Shown here: positions 49,283-58,026 of the stretch, one piece after another
How positions within the stretch are numbered: position 1 is the first letter of the stretch
How the letters are laid out: each line of letters starts with the position of its first letter
NCBI RefSeq assembly: GCF_002506585.1
Contig: NZ_DAXW01000002.1
Location: 1-64,000 of the forward strand
Source: Methanoculleus sp. UBA430
GTDB lineage: Archaea; Halobacteriota; Methanomicrobia; Methanomicrobiales; Methanoculleaceae
Direction of reading: 5' to 3'
Length of the DNA stretch: 64,000 nt
The notes under the pieces: generated by a model
The model's database searches: none
The model's input: only the letters and a program-made list of their open reading frames with translations
What the model was told of the DNA's origin: nothing
Position numbers and translations under genes: made by a program

Positions 49283-49669
49283 ATGGAGAAAGTGAAACGA
49301 TACCGGTGCAAGTACTGCAACTACATCTACTCGCCGCTACGGGGCGAACCCCACCGGGGCGTTCCGGAAGGCACTGCGTTTGAGGATCTGCCGGAGGACT
49401 ACGTATGCCCGGTCTGCGGTGCGACCGGCAAAGGGCCGATAGGAACATGGGGGTTCGAACCCTGGGAGCCGACGAGGTACGTCTGCAAGATCTGCGGCTA
49501 CGTGTATGATAAAAACCGCGGGGAACCGCTCCGTGGCTACCCGAAAGGCACTGCATTTGAGAATCTGCCGGAAGACTACGTATGCCCGGTCTGCGGGATG
49601 GACCCAAGGATCACGAGTTTCCACGGGCCGGTCGGCAAGGCGCAGTTCGAGCCAATCCTGGATATCTGA
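49283..49669 (+). CDS. Double rubredoxin
   Basis: A 128-residue protein of two rubredoxin domains. Domain 1 (about 5-45): YRCKYCNYIYSPLRG and DYVCPVCGATG. Domain 2 (about 65-110): YVCKICGYVYDKNRGEP and DYVCPVCGMD. Each has a four-cysteine iron site, so it should carry two Fe atoms and act as a low-potential electron carrier, for example to peroxide or oxygen reductases. A GTG at 49268 is an alternative start; ATG 49283 begins right before the domain and has GGTGA upstream. Confidence 0.93.
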   Translation: MEKVKRYRCKYCNYIYSPLRGEPHRGVPEGTAFEDLPEDYVCPVCGATGKGPIGTWGFEPWEPTRYVCKICGYVYDKNRGEPLRGYPKGTAFENLPEDYVCPVCGMDPRITSFHGPVGKAQFEPILDI

Positions 49670-49797
49670 GGCGGCCCGACCTGCCTCTCTCCCGGTTTTG
49701 TGCGAGCACCGCATACCTCCCGCGGCGACACCCATTTCTCGATGGCCGCGACAACAGTACGGGCAGGAGCTGATCCGTAGGACAAACCGGTCTTCTC

Positions 49798-49820
49798 AAA
49801 TAGTGGCGAACGCACTATTT
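49798..49820. repeat. 8-bp inverted repeat
   Basis: AAATAGTG (49798-49805) and CACTATTT (49813-49820) around a 7-nt loop, about 100 bp upstream of the giant TPR gene and 150 bp after the rubredoxin stop. It may be an operator or a terminator; its symmetry around GCGAACG suits either. Confidence 0.4.
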
Positions 49821-49887
49821 CTTAGCGAACACGCGGCCACCATAACATGGACGTGCCGTCGAGAGATGCATGGCGGGAAAAATACGA

Positions 49888-49896
49888 CCATATAAC
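49888..49896 (+). promoter_or_regulatory. TATA box of TPR gene
   Basis: CCATATAAC, centred about 27 nt before ATG 49919, supporting a leaderless start. Confidence 0.55.
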
Positions 49897-49918
49897 GTGC
49901 AACGGCAGATGGTGTCGG

Positions 49919-52900
49919 ATGGATTTCTTCGGTAATATTCTGGGTCAGGGGAAGAACGCGAACCCCTCGATAAAGCAGGGAACCGCTCAGTTTGAGGCCG
50001 GGAACTACAGTGAGGCAGTGAAGAGTTTCGAGAAGGCGCTCAAGATCGATCCGGAGAACGGCCCGGTCCGGCTCTCCATGGGTCAGGCGCTCGCCTGCCT
50101 CGGCCGGGACGACGAAGCCCTGGTCTGGCTGAGAAAGGCGCTTGAGTCGGCTCCGGGCGAGGCAGGGACACTGCGGGCACTTGGGCACGCCCTCGCCCGA
50201 ACCGGCAACTATGAGGAGGCGGCAGGATGTTTTTCGAAGATCGTCGAGGGAAAACCCGCGGACACGGACGCCTCTTACTGGCAGGGGGAGATGCTTGAAC
50301 GGCTCGGCCGGTATGCCGACGCGGCAGCAGCCTACAGGCGGGCGCTGGACGGAGACCCGGAGAATGTCGTCCTCCGTGAGATACTCGGGAGGATGCTCGA
50401 ACGGGCCGGTGACTTCCGGGAAGCGGCGGCCACCTTCGAGAGGATCTTCAGGGCGAATCCTGACAGTACCGATGCGCTCGCAAAGAAAGGGGCTGCTCTC
50501 CTGTACCGGGGGGACTACCCCGATGCCGTCGAGACGTTCGGCCGGGTGCTCGATACGGAACCTCGCAACCTCGACGCACTCTACGGCAAAGCCCTGGCTT
50601 TCGAGCATCTCGGCCGGTTCAGGGACGCCGCCGGCTGCTATGGAGAGATCGTCGCCGTCAATCCGGGGAATATGCCTGCCTGGTATCACCGCGGTTCACT
50701 CCTCCTCAGGGCTGGAGACTATACCGGCGCGATGGAATGCTTTGATAAGGTCGCCCTCGCCGATCCGGATCATATCCCGGTCCGGTACTCCATGGGGCTG
50801 GTCTACGATACACTCGGCCGCTACGATCGGGCGGTCAAAAGTTTCGACCAGATCCTGAAGCACGATCAGGGTCAGGGCCAGGTGTGGTACGCCCGCGGCA
50901 TGGCGCTCTTCCGCCTCGGCCAGTACGCCGAGGCGATCCGGTCGTTCGACCGGGTGCTCGAGAACCAGTCGATGACCGGGATGAAGTGGATCGGGAGCGG
51001 CACCGACCTTGCGCTCTTCGAGAGAGACGGGTCTGGGGGTCCCGGGAAGCAGAAGCCGTCGAGTATCGATACCCGAAACGAGATCATCCTGAACTGCCGG
51101 GGGGTTGCGCTGCTCAACCTCGGGCGCTATGCGGAGGCGCAGGAGAACTTCGAACAACTCCTCGAGGCCGACCCGGGAAACACCTCCGCGCTGCTCCAGA
51201 GCAGCATCGCACTCGTCCGTCTCGGCAGGTATGACGAGGCCAATCGTCGCCTTGATGTAATTCTTGCGAAAGAGCCGCATAACATCGCCGCCCGCTCGAT
51301 GAAAGCGGACGTCCTCGAAGACCTCGGCAGGTACGACGATGCCCTGGCGTCTCTTGACCGGGTACGGGACACCGCTGGCGACGACCCGCACACCCTGCAC
51401 CGGAAGGGGAATGCCCTGATGCACCTCTCACGGTATGCAGAGGCGGCGGAGACGTTTGATGTCCTTCTTGCGGCCAACCCCGGGGATACGGCAGCGGAGA
51501 AGAACCGGGGAGACGCACTCATGCACCTTGGCAGGTACGAGGAGGCGTTCGCCTGTTTTGACCGGGCGCTCCTCGGGGCCCCGGCCGATCGGGCTGCCCT
51601 CCTTGGCCGAATCACGGCGCTCGAACACCTGGGACAATACGAGAAGGCGCTCGAGTCCATCAACCGGGTGGCGGAGGCAGGTCCCGGGATACTTACACGG
51701 AAAGCCCGGATCCTCGAGGGTCTCGGGCGCTATGCGGAAGCCGCCGACTGCTACGAGACGCTCCTTGCAGCCAATCCGGATGCCGGGGGAGACCTGATGA
51801 ACCTCGGGATCACCCTCGCGGCGCTCGGGCGGTACGAGGAGGCCGCCGAGCGGTTTGAGCAGGTCACCCTCGCCGACCCGGAAGACCTCTTTGCATGGCT
51901 TAACCGGGGCCGGGCCCTGGAGAGGATGGGGCAGTACGCGGATGCAGCGGAGTGTTATGCGAAAGTGACCGCCGGGCGGCCGGAAGATATCGGTGCCTTC
52001 TTTGCCCTCGCCGTCGCCCTCGCGCGGCTTGGCAGGCACCAGGAGGCGATCGAGTGCTGCGACCGGGTGCTCGCCTCCGACGCCTCGAATGCGGCGGTCA
52101 CAAAGATCCGGGCGGATATGCTGGAGGCCGTCGGCAGGCACCAGGAGGCGGCCGAAGCGTACGAGCGTTACCTGAAGATCTCTCCCGACGACCGGGATGC
52201 GAGAATGGCGTTTGGGATGGCGCTTGAGCGGGACGGGAAGTTCGGCGACGCAATCAGACAGTATGCGCTGGTGCTCGAAGGCGATGAGCGCGACGCTGAG
52301 GCGTGGTACACCCTCGAGAGCGCCCTTGTGCATATGGGCCGGTATGACGAGGCGCTGGAGTGTTCCAACGGCATCATCGAAGCCAGCCCGGAGAACCGGG
52401 CTGCCTGGCAGCGGCGCGGGGAGATCTTCATGTGGCTCGGGCGTTACGTCGATGCGGTGGAATGTTTCGAGAAGGTGATCAGGGCCGATCCGGCGGATAC
52501 CCTCACCCTGCGGAGACTCGGGGAGGCGCACGAGAAGGCCGGCAGGCACGAGGATGCGCTCGACGTCTATACGCGGGTGCTCGACCGGGAACCGGCCAGC
52601 ATCGAGACCCTCCATGCCCGCTCATCGGCCCTCATCCATCTTGGCCGTTACGGGGAGGCGGTCAGGTCGATCGACAAGATCATCGTCATCCAGGCTGATA
52701 ACCCCGCCGCTCTCTTTATGCGGGGAGCGGTGCTCGAAAAGGCGGGCAGGTACGATGACGCCCTGATGAGTTACAAGAAGGCAGTCGAGATCGACCCGAA
52801 GAACGCGGCTATCTGGAACGTCACCGGGATGCTCATGGATACGCTCGGACGACATGCCGATGCCGTCAGTGCGTTCGATACGGCGATCGGACTGGGCGGT

Positions 52901-53113
52901 GGGGACATTCACACCTGGCTCTGCAAGGGGCTCGCTCTCGGTCACCTGGGCAGACACGATCAGGCAGGCGCATGCTTCGATAAGGTCCTGGAGATGGACC
53001 CCCGGCATGCCCGGGCATGGTACCTGAAAGGAAGAGCGCTTGATCGACAGGGCAGGTTTGCAGAGGCAGTGGAATGCTTCGGCAAGGCGCTCGAGAGCGG
53101 GGGAGAATTATGA
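49919..53113 (+). CDS. Giant TPR-repeat protein
   Basis: A protein of about 1,064 residues made almost wholly of 34-residue tetratricopeptide repeats, roughly 30 units in tandem. Examples: GNYSEAVKSFEKALKIDPEN, GRYDRAVKSFDQILKHD, GRYDDALMSYKKAVEIDPKN. There is no signal peptide, transmembrane segment or fused catalytic domain, so it is a cytoplasmic scaffold. ATG 49919 (MDFFGNILGQGKNANPSIKQ) was preferred to 49847 because it fits the TATA box. Its stop overlaps the next ATG by 4 nt, coupling it to the FKBP lipoprotein. The many near-identical repeats are prone to unequal recombination. Partners unknown. Confidence 0.92.
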   Translation: MDFFGNILGQGKNANPSIKQGTAQFEAGNYSEAVKSFEKALKIDPENGPVRLSMGQALACLGRDDEALVWLRKALESAPGEAGTLRALGHALARTGNYEEAAGCFSKIVEGKPADTDASYWQGEMLERLGRYADAAAAYRRALDGDPENVVLREILGRMLERAGDFREAAATFERIFRANPDSTDALAKKGAALLYRGDYPDAVETFGRVLDTEPRNLDALYGKALAFEHLGRFRDAAGCYGEIVAVNPGNMPAWYHRGSLLLRAGDYTGAMECFDKVALADPDHIPVRYSMGLVYDTLGRYDRAVKSFDQILKHDQGQGQVWYARGMALFRLGQYAEAIRSFDRVLENQSMTGMKWIGSGTDLALFERDGSGGPGKQKPSSIDTRNEIILNCRGVALLNLGRYAEAQENFEQLLEADPGNTSALLQSSIALVRLGRYDEANRRLDVILAKEPHNIAARSMKADVLEDLGRYDDALASLDRVRDTAGDDPHTLHRKGNALMHLSRYAEAAETFDVLLAANPGDTAAEKNRGDALMHLGRYEEAFACFDRALLGAPADRAALLGRITALEHLGQYEKALESINRVAEAGPGILTRKARILEGLGRYAEAADCYETLLAANPDAGGDLMNLGITLAALGRYEEAAERFEQVTLADPEDLFAWLNRGRALERMGQYADAAECYAKVTAGRPEDIGAFFALAVALARLGRHQEAIECCDRVLASDASNAAVTKIRADMLEAVGRHQEAAEAYERYLKISPDDRDARMAFGMALERDGKFGDAIRQYALVLEGDERDAEAWYTLESALVHMGRYDEALECSNGIIEASPENRAAWQRRGEIFMWLGRYVDAVECFEKVIRADPADTLTLRRLGEAHEKAGRHEDALDVYTRVLDREPASIETLHARSSALIHLGRYGEAVRSIDKIIVIQADNPAALFMRGAVLEKAGRYDDALMSYKKAVEIDPKNAAIWNVTGMLMDTLGRHADAVSAFDTAIGLGGGDIHTWLCKGLALGHLGRHDQAGACFDKVLEMDPRHARAWYLKGRALDRQGRFAEAVECFGKALESGGEL

Positions 53114-53622
53114 GGAGAAAGCAGGTGTATTCCGTCCTCCTGATCGCGTGCGCCTTGATCCTTGCCTCAGGCTGCGTTGCGAGCGACGGCGGGCAGGCGG
53201 TGGTGAAGCCCGGGGATACTGTGAGGGTCCACTACACCGGAACACTCGAGAACGGGACGGTCTTTGACAGTTCCGCCGGACGTGAGCCGCTCGAGTTTGT
53301 CGTCGGCAGCAATGCGGTGATCCCCGGGTTTGATGCGGGTGTCGTCGGGATGCAGGTCGGAGAGACGAAGACCATCCATGTTCCTGTCGACCAGGCCTAC
53401 GGGCCGCACCGGGAGGAACTCGTCTTTGTCGCCGACCCGGCCGAGATCCCGGGGGGCGAGAACCTGACCGTCGGAGACCAGGTCGGGATAACCCTCTCAG
53501 GCGGGCAGGTGCTGCCCGGGAGGGTCGCCGGTGTATCTCCCGACGCGGTCACCATCGACGCGAACCACCACCTTGCAGGTGTTGACCTCACGTTCACCGT
53601 CACGCTCGTTGAGATCGGGTAA
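53110..53622 (+). CDS. FKBP-type peptidyl-prolyl isomerase, lipoprotein
   Basis: A 170-residue protein with a signal peptide and lipobox (LLIACALILASGC, cysteine at about 22), so it should be anchored outside the membrane. The mature part is FKBP: VHYTGTLENGTVFDSS, PLEFVVGSNAVIPGFDAGVV, GMQVGETKTIHVPVDQAYG, with the inserted SlyD-type flap (about 100-150). It folds or assists secreted proteins. ATG 53110 overlaps the TPR stop by 4 nt, so the two are made together even though one is cytoplasmic and the other extracellular. Confidence 0.9.
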   Translation: MRRKQVYSVLLIACALILASGCVASDGGQAVVKPGDTVRVHYTGTLENGTVFDSSAGREPLEFVVGSNAVIPGFDAGVVGMQVGETKTIHVPVDQAYGPHREELVFVADPAEIPGGENLTVGDQVGITLSGGQVLPGRVAGVSPDAVTIDANHHLAGVDLTFTVTLVEIG

Positions 53623-53626
53623 AAAT

Positions 53627-54943
53627 CTACTCACTTTTTTCCTCGCCGGCGGCCAACGGCATGATGAGCACCTTGTCGACCCGGTAGCCGTCCATATCGA
53701 GGACTTCGAACTGGAGATTCTTCCAGGTGAACCTGTCTCCGGTCTTCGGTGTCCGCTCAAGATACATCATCACGAACCCGCCGAGCGTCTGGTAGTATCC
53801 GTGCCCTTCTCCGGGCAGGGTATCGGTGCCGATAAGGTCGTGGAGCTCGTCGACCGGGAGCATCCCATCGAGAAGCCACGACCCGTCTTCACGGCGAACC
53901 ACCTGGCCCTCCGGCACCTCCCCGGTCGACGGGATGCCGCCGACGATCGACTCCATGATGTCGTGGATGGTGACCAGCCCCTGGATGCTCCCGTACTCGT
54001 CGGTGACAAGGGCTATCCGCGCTCTGGTTGTCTTGAACTCATCGAGAACCGAGAGCGCAGGAACGCTCTCGGGCACGAAGAGGGCGGGTTTGATAGCCTT
54101 CGTAAGGTCGGGCGTCTCGCCCGCGATCATCCGCGCCCAGAGGTCACGGACAGAGACGATGCCGAGCAGGTTGTCCAGGTGCTCGCGGAAGACCGGGAAG
54201 TAGATGTGCCCCGACGCCACCATCATCTGCCAGTTCTCTTCGAGGGAATCCTCCACGTCTACGGCCACGATGTCGGGACGCGGGGTCATCAGTACGCTGA
54301 CCCGCCGGTCGGCGAGGCGGAAGACGCTCTCCACCATATCCTGTTCCGCCTCCTGGAACACGCCCGCCTGGGTGGCCTGACCGATCAGGACCCTGACATC
54401 CTCTTCAGTAACCTCCGGGCCCGAGGGCTTGCGCACCCCGAGCACCATAAGGATCGCCTCGGTCGAGGCGGTCAGCACCCGGACGAGCGGGGCGGCGGCC
54501 AGGGAGAGGAGCCGTATCGGGCGCGAGACCAACGATGCAATCCGTTCGGCGTTGTTCATCGCCACCCGCTTCGGCACCAGTTCGCCGATCACGAGCGTCA
54601 GGTAGGTGATGACGGCGACGACGATTACGACCGCAAGCGGACCGCTGTATGGGGCAACCAGTGGGATTCCGGTGAATACCTCCGCAAGAGGGCCCGCGAG
54701 CGTCGCCCCACCGAAAGCTCCGGAGAGGATCCCGATGACGGTGATCCCGACCTGAACGGTGGAGAGGAACTGTGTCGGGTCCTCGGCAAGGTTGAGGGCG
54801 GTCGCCGCCCCGGCATCGCCGTCCTCTGCCTTCTTCTGCAGGCGTGACTTTTTCGCAGAGATGAGCGCAAATTCTGTCATCGAGAAGAAGCCGTTTGCAA
54901 GTATCAGCAGGACGATGATCGCGATATCGGTAGCCAGGGGCAT
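53627..54943 (-). CDS. CorC/CNNM-family membrane protein with CBS pair
   Basis: A 438-residue protein. The N-terminal DUF21 membrane domain (about 1-190; IAIIVLLILANGFFSMTEFA, STVQVGITVIGILSGAFGG) is followed by a CBS pair (about 205-330; VLMTPRPDIVAVDVEDSLEE, FVPESVPALSVLDEFK) and a CorC/HlyC domain (about 340-425). Family members are linked to magnesium or cobalt efflux and resistance. The ATG at 54943 lies 27 nt after a TATA-like AGTTTAAGAC, so it is leaderless; a longer upstream extension is rejected. Confidence 0.92.
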   Translation of the reverse strand: MPLATDIAIIVLLILANGFFSMTEFALISAKKSRLQKKAEDGDAGAATALNLAEDPTQFLSTVQVGITVIGILSGAFGGATLAGPLAEVFTGIPLVAPYSGPLAVVIVVAVITYLTLVIGELVPKRVAMNNAERIASLVSRPIRLLSLAAAPLVRVLTASTEAILMVLGVRKPSGPEVTEEDVRVLIGQATQAGVFQEAEQDMVESVFRLADRRVSVLMTPRPDIVAVDVEDSLEENWQMMVASGHIYFPVFREHLDNLLGIVSVRDLWARMIAGETPDLTKAIKPALFVPESVPALSVLDEFKTTRARIALVTDEYGSIQGLVTIHDIMESIVGGIPSTGEVPEGQVVRREDGSWLLDGMLPVDELHDLIGTDTLPGEGHGYYQTLGGFVMMYLERTPKTGDRFTWKNLQFEVLDMDGYRVDKVLIMPLAAGEEKSE

Positions 54944-54965
54944 CGTATTACTCTCAATGGCAGAA

Positions 54966-54976
54966 GTCTTAAACTT
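54966..54976 (-). promoter_or_regulatory. TATA box of CorC/CNNM gene
   Basis: AAGTTTAAGAC on the minus strand, centred about 27 nt from ATG 54943. Confidence 0.5.
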
Positions 54977-55085
54977 GCGGGATTCGCGGAGGGGCAGATG
55001 AAGCCCTCGGGCACCGGGAACGACCCGGGTCGACCATGAGAAATGTTTATCATCGACGGGCCCGATTCTCACCGGGTGATGCACG

Positions 55086-55580
55086 ATGGTCGAACTTGGC
55101 GAACTGGCACCGGACTTCTCGCTTCCCGACCAGAACGGAAACGAGATCCGCTCATCGGGCTTTTCGGGAAAGCGGGTTATCCTTTCATTTCACCCGCTGG
55201 CCTGGACCAGCATCTGTGCACGACAGATGCAGGCGCTGGAGACGAACCGGAAGGCGTTCGATGCCCTGGATGCTGTTGCCCTCGGCATCAGTGTGGACTC
55301 CGTCCCCTGCAAACGGGCGTGGGCGGAGAGTCTCGGCATCAAACAGACCCGGCTCCTTGCAGACTTCTGGCCTCACGGCGAGGTTGCGCAGATGTACGAC
55401 GTCTTTGACGGCACGAAGGGCTATGCCCGGCGGGCAAACATCGTCATCGATGAGTTCCAGCGCGTCATATTCGTCGAGAAGTATCCGACGACGACGGTTC
55501 CCGATATGCAGGACGTCCTTGAGATCCTCCGCGCAGAGGAAGCGAGCAGGCGGGAAGAAGAGCAGGTGCCGAAGTTTTAA
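55086..55580 (+). CDS. Peroxiredoxin (AhpC/TSA family)
   Basis: A 164-residue thiol peroxidase. It starts LGELAPDFSLPDQNGNEIRS and keeps the active-site tract FHPLAWTSICARQMQAL, with peroxidatic Cys; Trp replaces the usual small residue before TSIC. DSVPCKRAW holds a possible resolving Cys. Length fits the BCP/AhpE-like group rather than the 2-Cys AhpC type. It probably removes peroxide for an anaerobe, possibly with rubredoxin or thioredoxin as donor. Confidence 0.93.
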   Translation: MVELGELAPDFSLPDQNGNEIRSSGFSGKRVILSFHPLAWTSICARQMQALETNRKAFDALDAVALGISVDSVPCKRAWAESLGIKQTRLLADFWPHGEVAQMYDVFDGTKGYARRANIVIDEFQRVIFVEKYPTTTVPDMQDVLEILRAEEASRREEEQVPKF

Positions 55581-55642
55581 CCCTTTTTCCGACGCTCCGA
55601 CGAGGGTTCTCGGGGAGTACGGGCCGGGGAAGGCGGCCCCGC

Positions 55643-56944
55643 TCATCCTGCACCCCGAAGGAGACTGCCTGCCAGCGTGACCAGCAGGACGGCAGGAACC
55701 CCGTAGCGGATGAGCGCCATATACACTCTCTGCCGCCATCCGCACCCGCCGATCTCCGCACAGATCCGGATGCGGTTCATGAACCACCCGCCGACGATGG
55801 CGACAATCAGTGCTGCGGCGATGAGGCCGATCGTCCCGAAGACATAATCGGCGAGGTCGAGGAACGGCATCCCGAAGACTGAGAACTTCAGGGCGGTGTA
55901 ACTGAGGGCGGACGGCAGGCCGAGGAGCATGATTGCGGCAACGACAAGGAGCGTCGCACGCCTTCTCGGGCAGTCGTAAGAGTCCATCAGCGCCGCCACG
56001 GGAACCTCGAGCATGGAGACCGCGGAGGTGAGGGCTGCGGCAAAGAGCATGAGGAAGAAGAGCGCTCCGAGCATCATACCGAACTGGATCCGGATAAAAG
56101 CGGAGGGGAGGGTCACGAACGCGAGGTTCACCCCGGCCGCGGGGTCGAGGCCCGAGGTGAAGACGAGGGGAAAGATTATGAGCCCGGCAAGGATCGCGAT
56201 CAGCGTATCGGCGGCGGCGATGATGATGCCGCTCCGAAAGAGGCTCTCTTTGCGGAGATAACTCCCGAAGGTGAGCAGGATCCCCATGCCCACGGAGAGC
56301 GAGAAGAAGGCCTGCCCGAACGCTGCGATCCAGACGCCGGGGTCAGTCAGGTTTGAGGTGTCCGGAGCGAGGTAGAACCCGATCCCCTCGACCGCCCCGG
56401 GCTGGGTGAGGGAGAAGGCCACGAGGAAGAGGAGGATCGCGATGAGGACCGGGATGAGGTACCGGGAGGCCCTCTCGATTCCCTTCCGGACCCCGGAGCG
56501 CACGGTCACGAAGACGGTGAGCCCTGAGAGGAGGAAGAAGATGAGCGGGAGATAGGAATCGGTGAACATATCGAACGCCATCGGCTGCCCGATGATAAAG
56601 GAGAGCGCGTACGCGAGTACCCAGCCCGTTATAACCAGGTAGTAGCCGAGGATCAGGCTGACGACGGCGACGATGATGAGGCCTGCAAACGTAAAACGCC
56701 GGTGTATCGACTGGAAGGCGGAGACCACCGACTTCCCCGTGGAGCGGCCGATGGCGAGTTCGAGCATCATCAAGGGAACGCCGAAGAGGAGAACGGAGAT
56801 CACGTACGGGACCAGGAACGCTCCGCCCCCGTTGACACCCACGATGTAGGGAAACCGCCAGATGTTGCCTATCCCTACGGCCGAGCCGATGCTTGCGAGA
56901 ATGAATCCCAGGGTTGACGACCACTGCTCTCTATCCTGAACCAT
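55643..56944 (-). CDS. Sodium-dependent transporter, NSS (SLC6) family
   Basis: A 433-residue secondary transporter with about 11-12 membrane segments. The first segment bears the family signature GFILASIGSAVGIGNIWRFP with YIVGVNGGGAFLVPY. TM6-8 follow with GQAFFSLSVGMGILLTFGSY. Bacterial and archaeal members carry amino acids or related compounds with Na+. The short C-terminal tail ends LVTLAGSLLRGAG. Substrate is unknown, and it stands alone on its strand. Confidence 0.94.
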   Translation of the reverse strand: MVQDREQWSSTLGFILASIGSAVGIGNIWRFPYIVGVNGGGAFLVPYVISVLLFGVPLMMLELAIGRSTGKSVVSAFQSIHRRFTFAGLIIVAVVSLILGYYLVITGWVLAYALSFIIGQPMAFDMFTDSYLPLIFFLLSGLTVFVTVRSGVRKGIERASRYLIPVLIAILLFLVAFSLTQPGAVEGIGFYLAPDTSNLTDPGVWIAAFGQAFFSLSVGMGILLTFGSYLRKESLFRSGIIIAAADTLIAILAGLIIFPLVFTSGLDPAAGVNLAFVTLPSAFIRIQFGMMLGALFFLMLFAAALTSAVSMLEVPVAALMDSYDCPRRRATLLVVAAIMLLGLPSALSYTALKFSVFGMPFLDLADYVFGTIGLIAAALIVAIVGGWFMNRIRICAEIGGCGWRQRVYMALIRYGVPAVLLVTLAGSLLRGAG

Positions 56945-57108
56945 CTCAAACCGGCCTCCGATCGTTAGATGGTGGCCCCGCCATTATAAATTGCGTGCCC
57001 GGTCGGCCGAACTGTCCTCCTCCCCATGCTGCCGGCAGCCTGTGCCGACTTCTGCGACCGGTGCGCTTTAGTACCGGTGCCTCATATACACCAGCGTTTG
57101 GAGGCAGC

Positions 57109-57156
57109 ATGAGCGCCGGTTCCCGAAGCGATCCCGAAGGAGGTGGAGGAGGTTGA
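57109..57156 (+). CDS. Possible 15-codon upstream ORF
   Basis: ATG 57109 has a good GGAGG (57100-57104) and codes a 15-residue Gly-rich peptide (SAGSRSDPEGGGGG). Its TGA overlaps the TTG start of the next gene (TTGA). It may be a leader that couples translation, or the remnant of an in-frame start lost by frameshift. Expression is unproven. Confidence 0.25.
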   Translation: MSAGSRSDPEGGGGG

Positions 57157-57944
57157 GCGGCCGGTATCCTTTCCTTGTCTCGATTCCCCACGGGGGCGTC
57201 TCTGTTCCGCCCGAGGTCCGGAGTCTCGTTAACCTCTCGCGAGAGGAGATCATCTTCAACAGCGATCCCCATACGCGCCTCCTGTACGGGTTCGATAATG
57301 CGGTGGAGACGCTGATTGACTTCGATCTCTCGCGGATCTTCGTCGACACCAACCGGGCGCCCTACGATTACCCTCCACGGGTCCAGGACGGTGTGGTCAA
57401 GGTCATCACGCAGGACGGGACCCCGGTATTCCGGAAGGGCCGGGTGCCCGGGAGGGAGTTGATCGGGCTCCTCCTGCAGAACTACTACCACCCGTTCCAT
57501 GGACGGCTGGCCCGGGCCCTCGATACCCTTCCGATCAGGATCGCCTTCGACTGCCACAGCATGCTGCCGCGTTCCCCCCCGGTCCGGATGGACGTCGGAC
57601 GAGAACGCCCGCTCTTTTGCCTGAGTAACCGGGGCGACCGATACGGGAATCCCCTGAAGAAAGGCGCCCTCGTGACCTGCCCGCCGGAGTGGCTCCAGGC
57701 GCTTGCCCGGTCGTTCCAGGCAGAGTTCGACGGCGAAGGAAGGGTTGCGATGAACGACCCCTTCCGGGGCGGGTTCATATCGGTGGCGCACTACCGGCGG
57801 ACGCGGATCCCCTGGGTCCAGGTCGAGATCAACCGCGGCCTCTACGAAACAGAAGATCGCGAGGTCGACGAGGCACGGCTTGCCGGGCTCCGGGAGCGGA
57901 TCTTCGCCGCGTTCACCGGCTTCTGGGACGAGGTTTCAAGGTAA
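57153..57944 (+). CDS. N-formylglutamate amidohydrolase family protein
   Basis: A 263-residue metallohydrolase of the FGase (PF05013-type) family. Seen: YPFLVSIPHGGVSVPPEV, FVDTNRAPYDYP, HPFHGRLARALDT, FDCHSMLPRSPP and a late YRRTRIPWVQVEINRGLYE. In bacteria it ends histidine degradation or acts on N-formylglutamate from other routes; no hut genes are near. The TTG start at 57153 follows GGAGGAGG and overlaps the stop of a short upstream ORF. Confidence 0.86.
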   Translation: MSGRYPFLVSIPHGGVSVPPEVRSLVNLSREEIIFNSDPHTRLLYGFDNAVETLIDFDLSRIFVDTNRAPYDYPPRVQDGVVKVITQDGTPVFRKGRVPGRELIGLLLQNYYHPFHGRLARALDTLPIRIAFDCHSMLPRSPPVRMDVGRERPLFCLSNRGDRYGNPLKKGALVTCPPEWLQALARSFQAEFDGEGRVAMNDPFRGGFISVAHYRRTRIPWVQVEINRGLYETEDREVDEARLAGLRERIFAAFTGFWDEVSR

Positions 57945-58026
57945 GAACCACCACCGGATCGGGCTGTGTTGCCCGATTTTCGGGGGTCGAAGAGACTATG
58001 CCGGTAGAGCACCCACTTATATAGTG

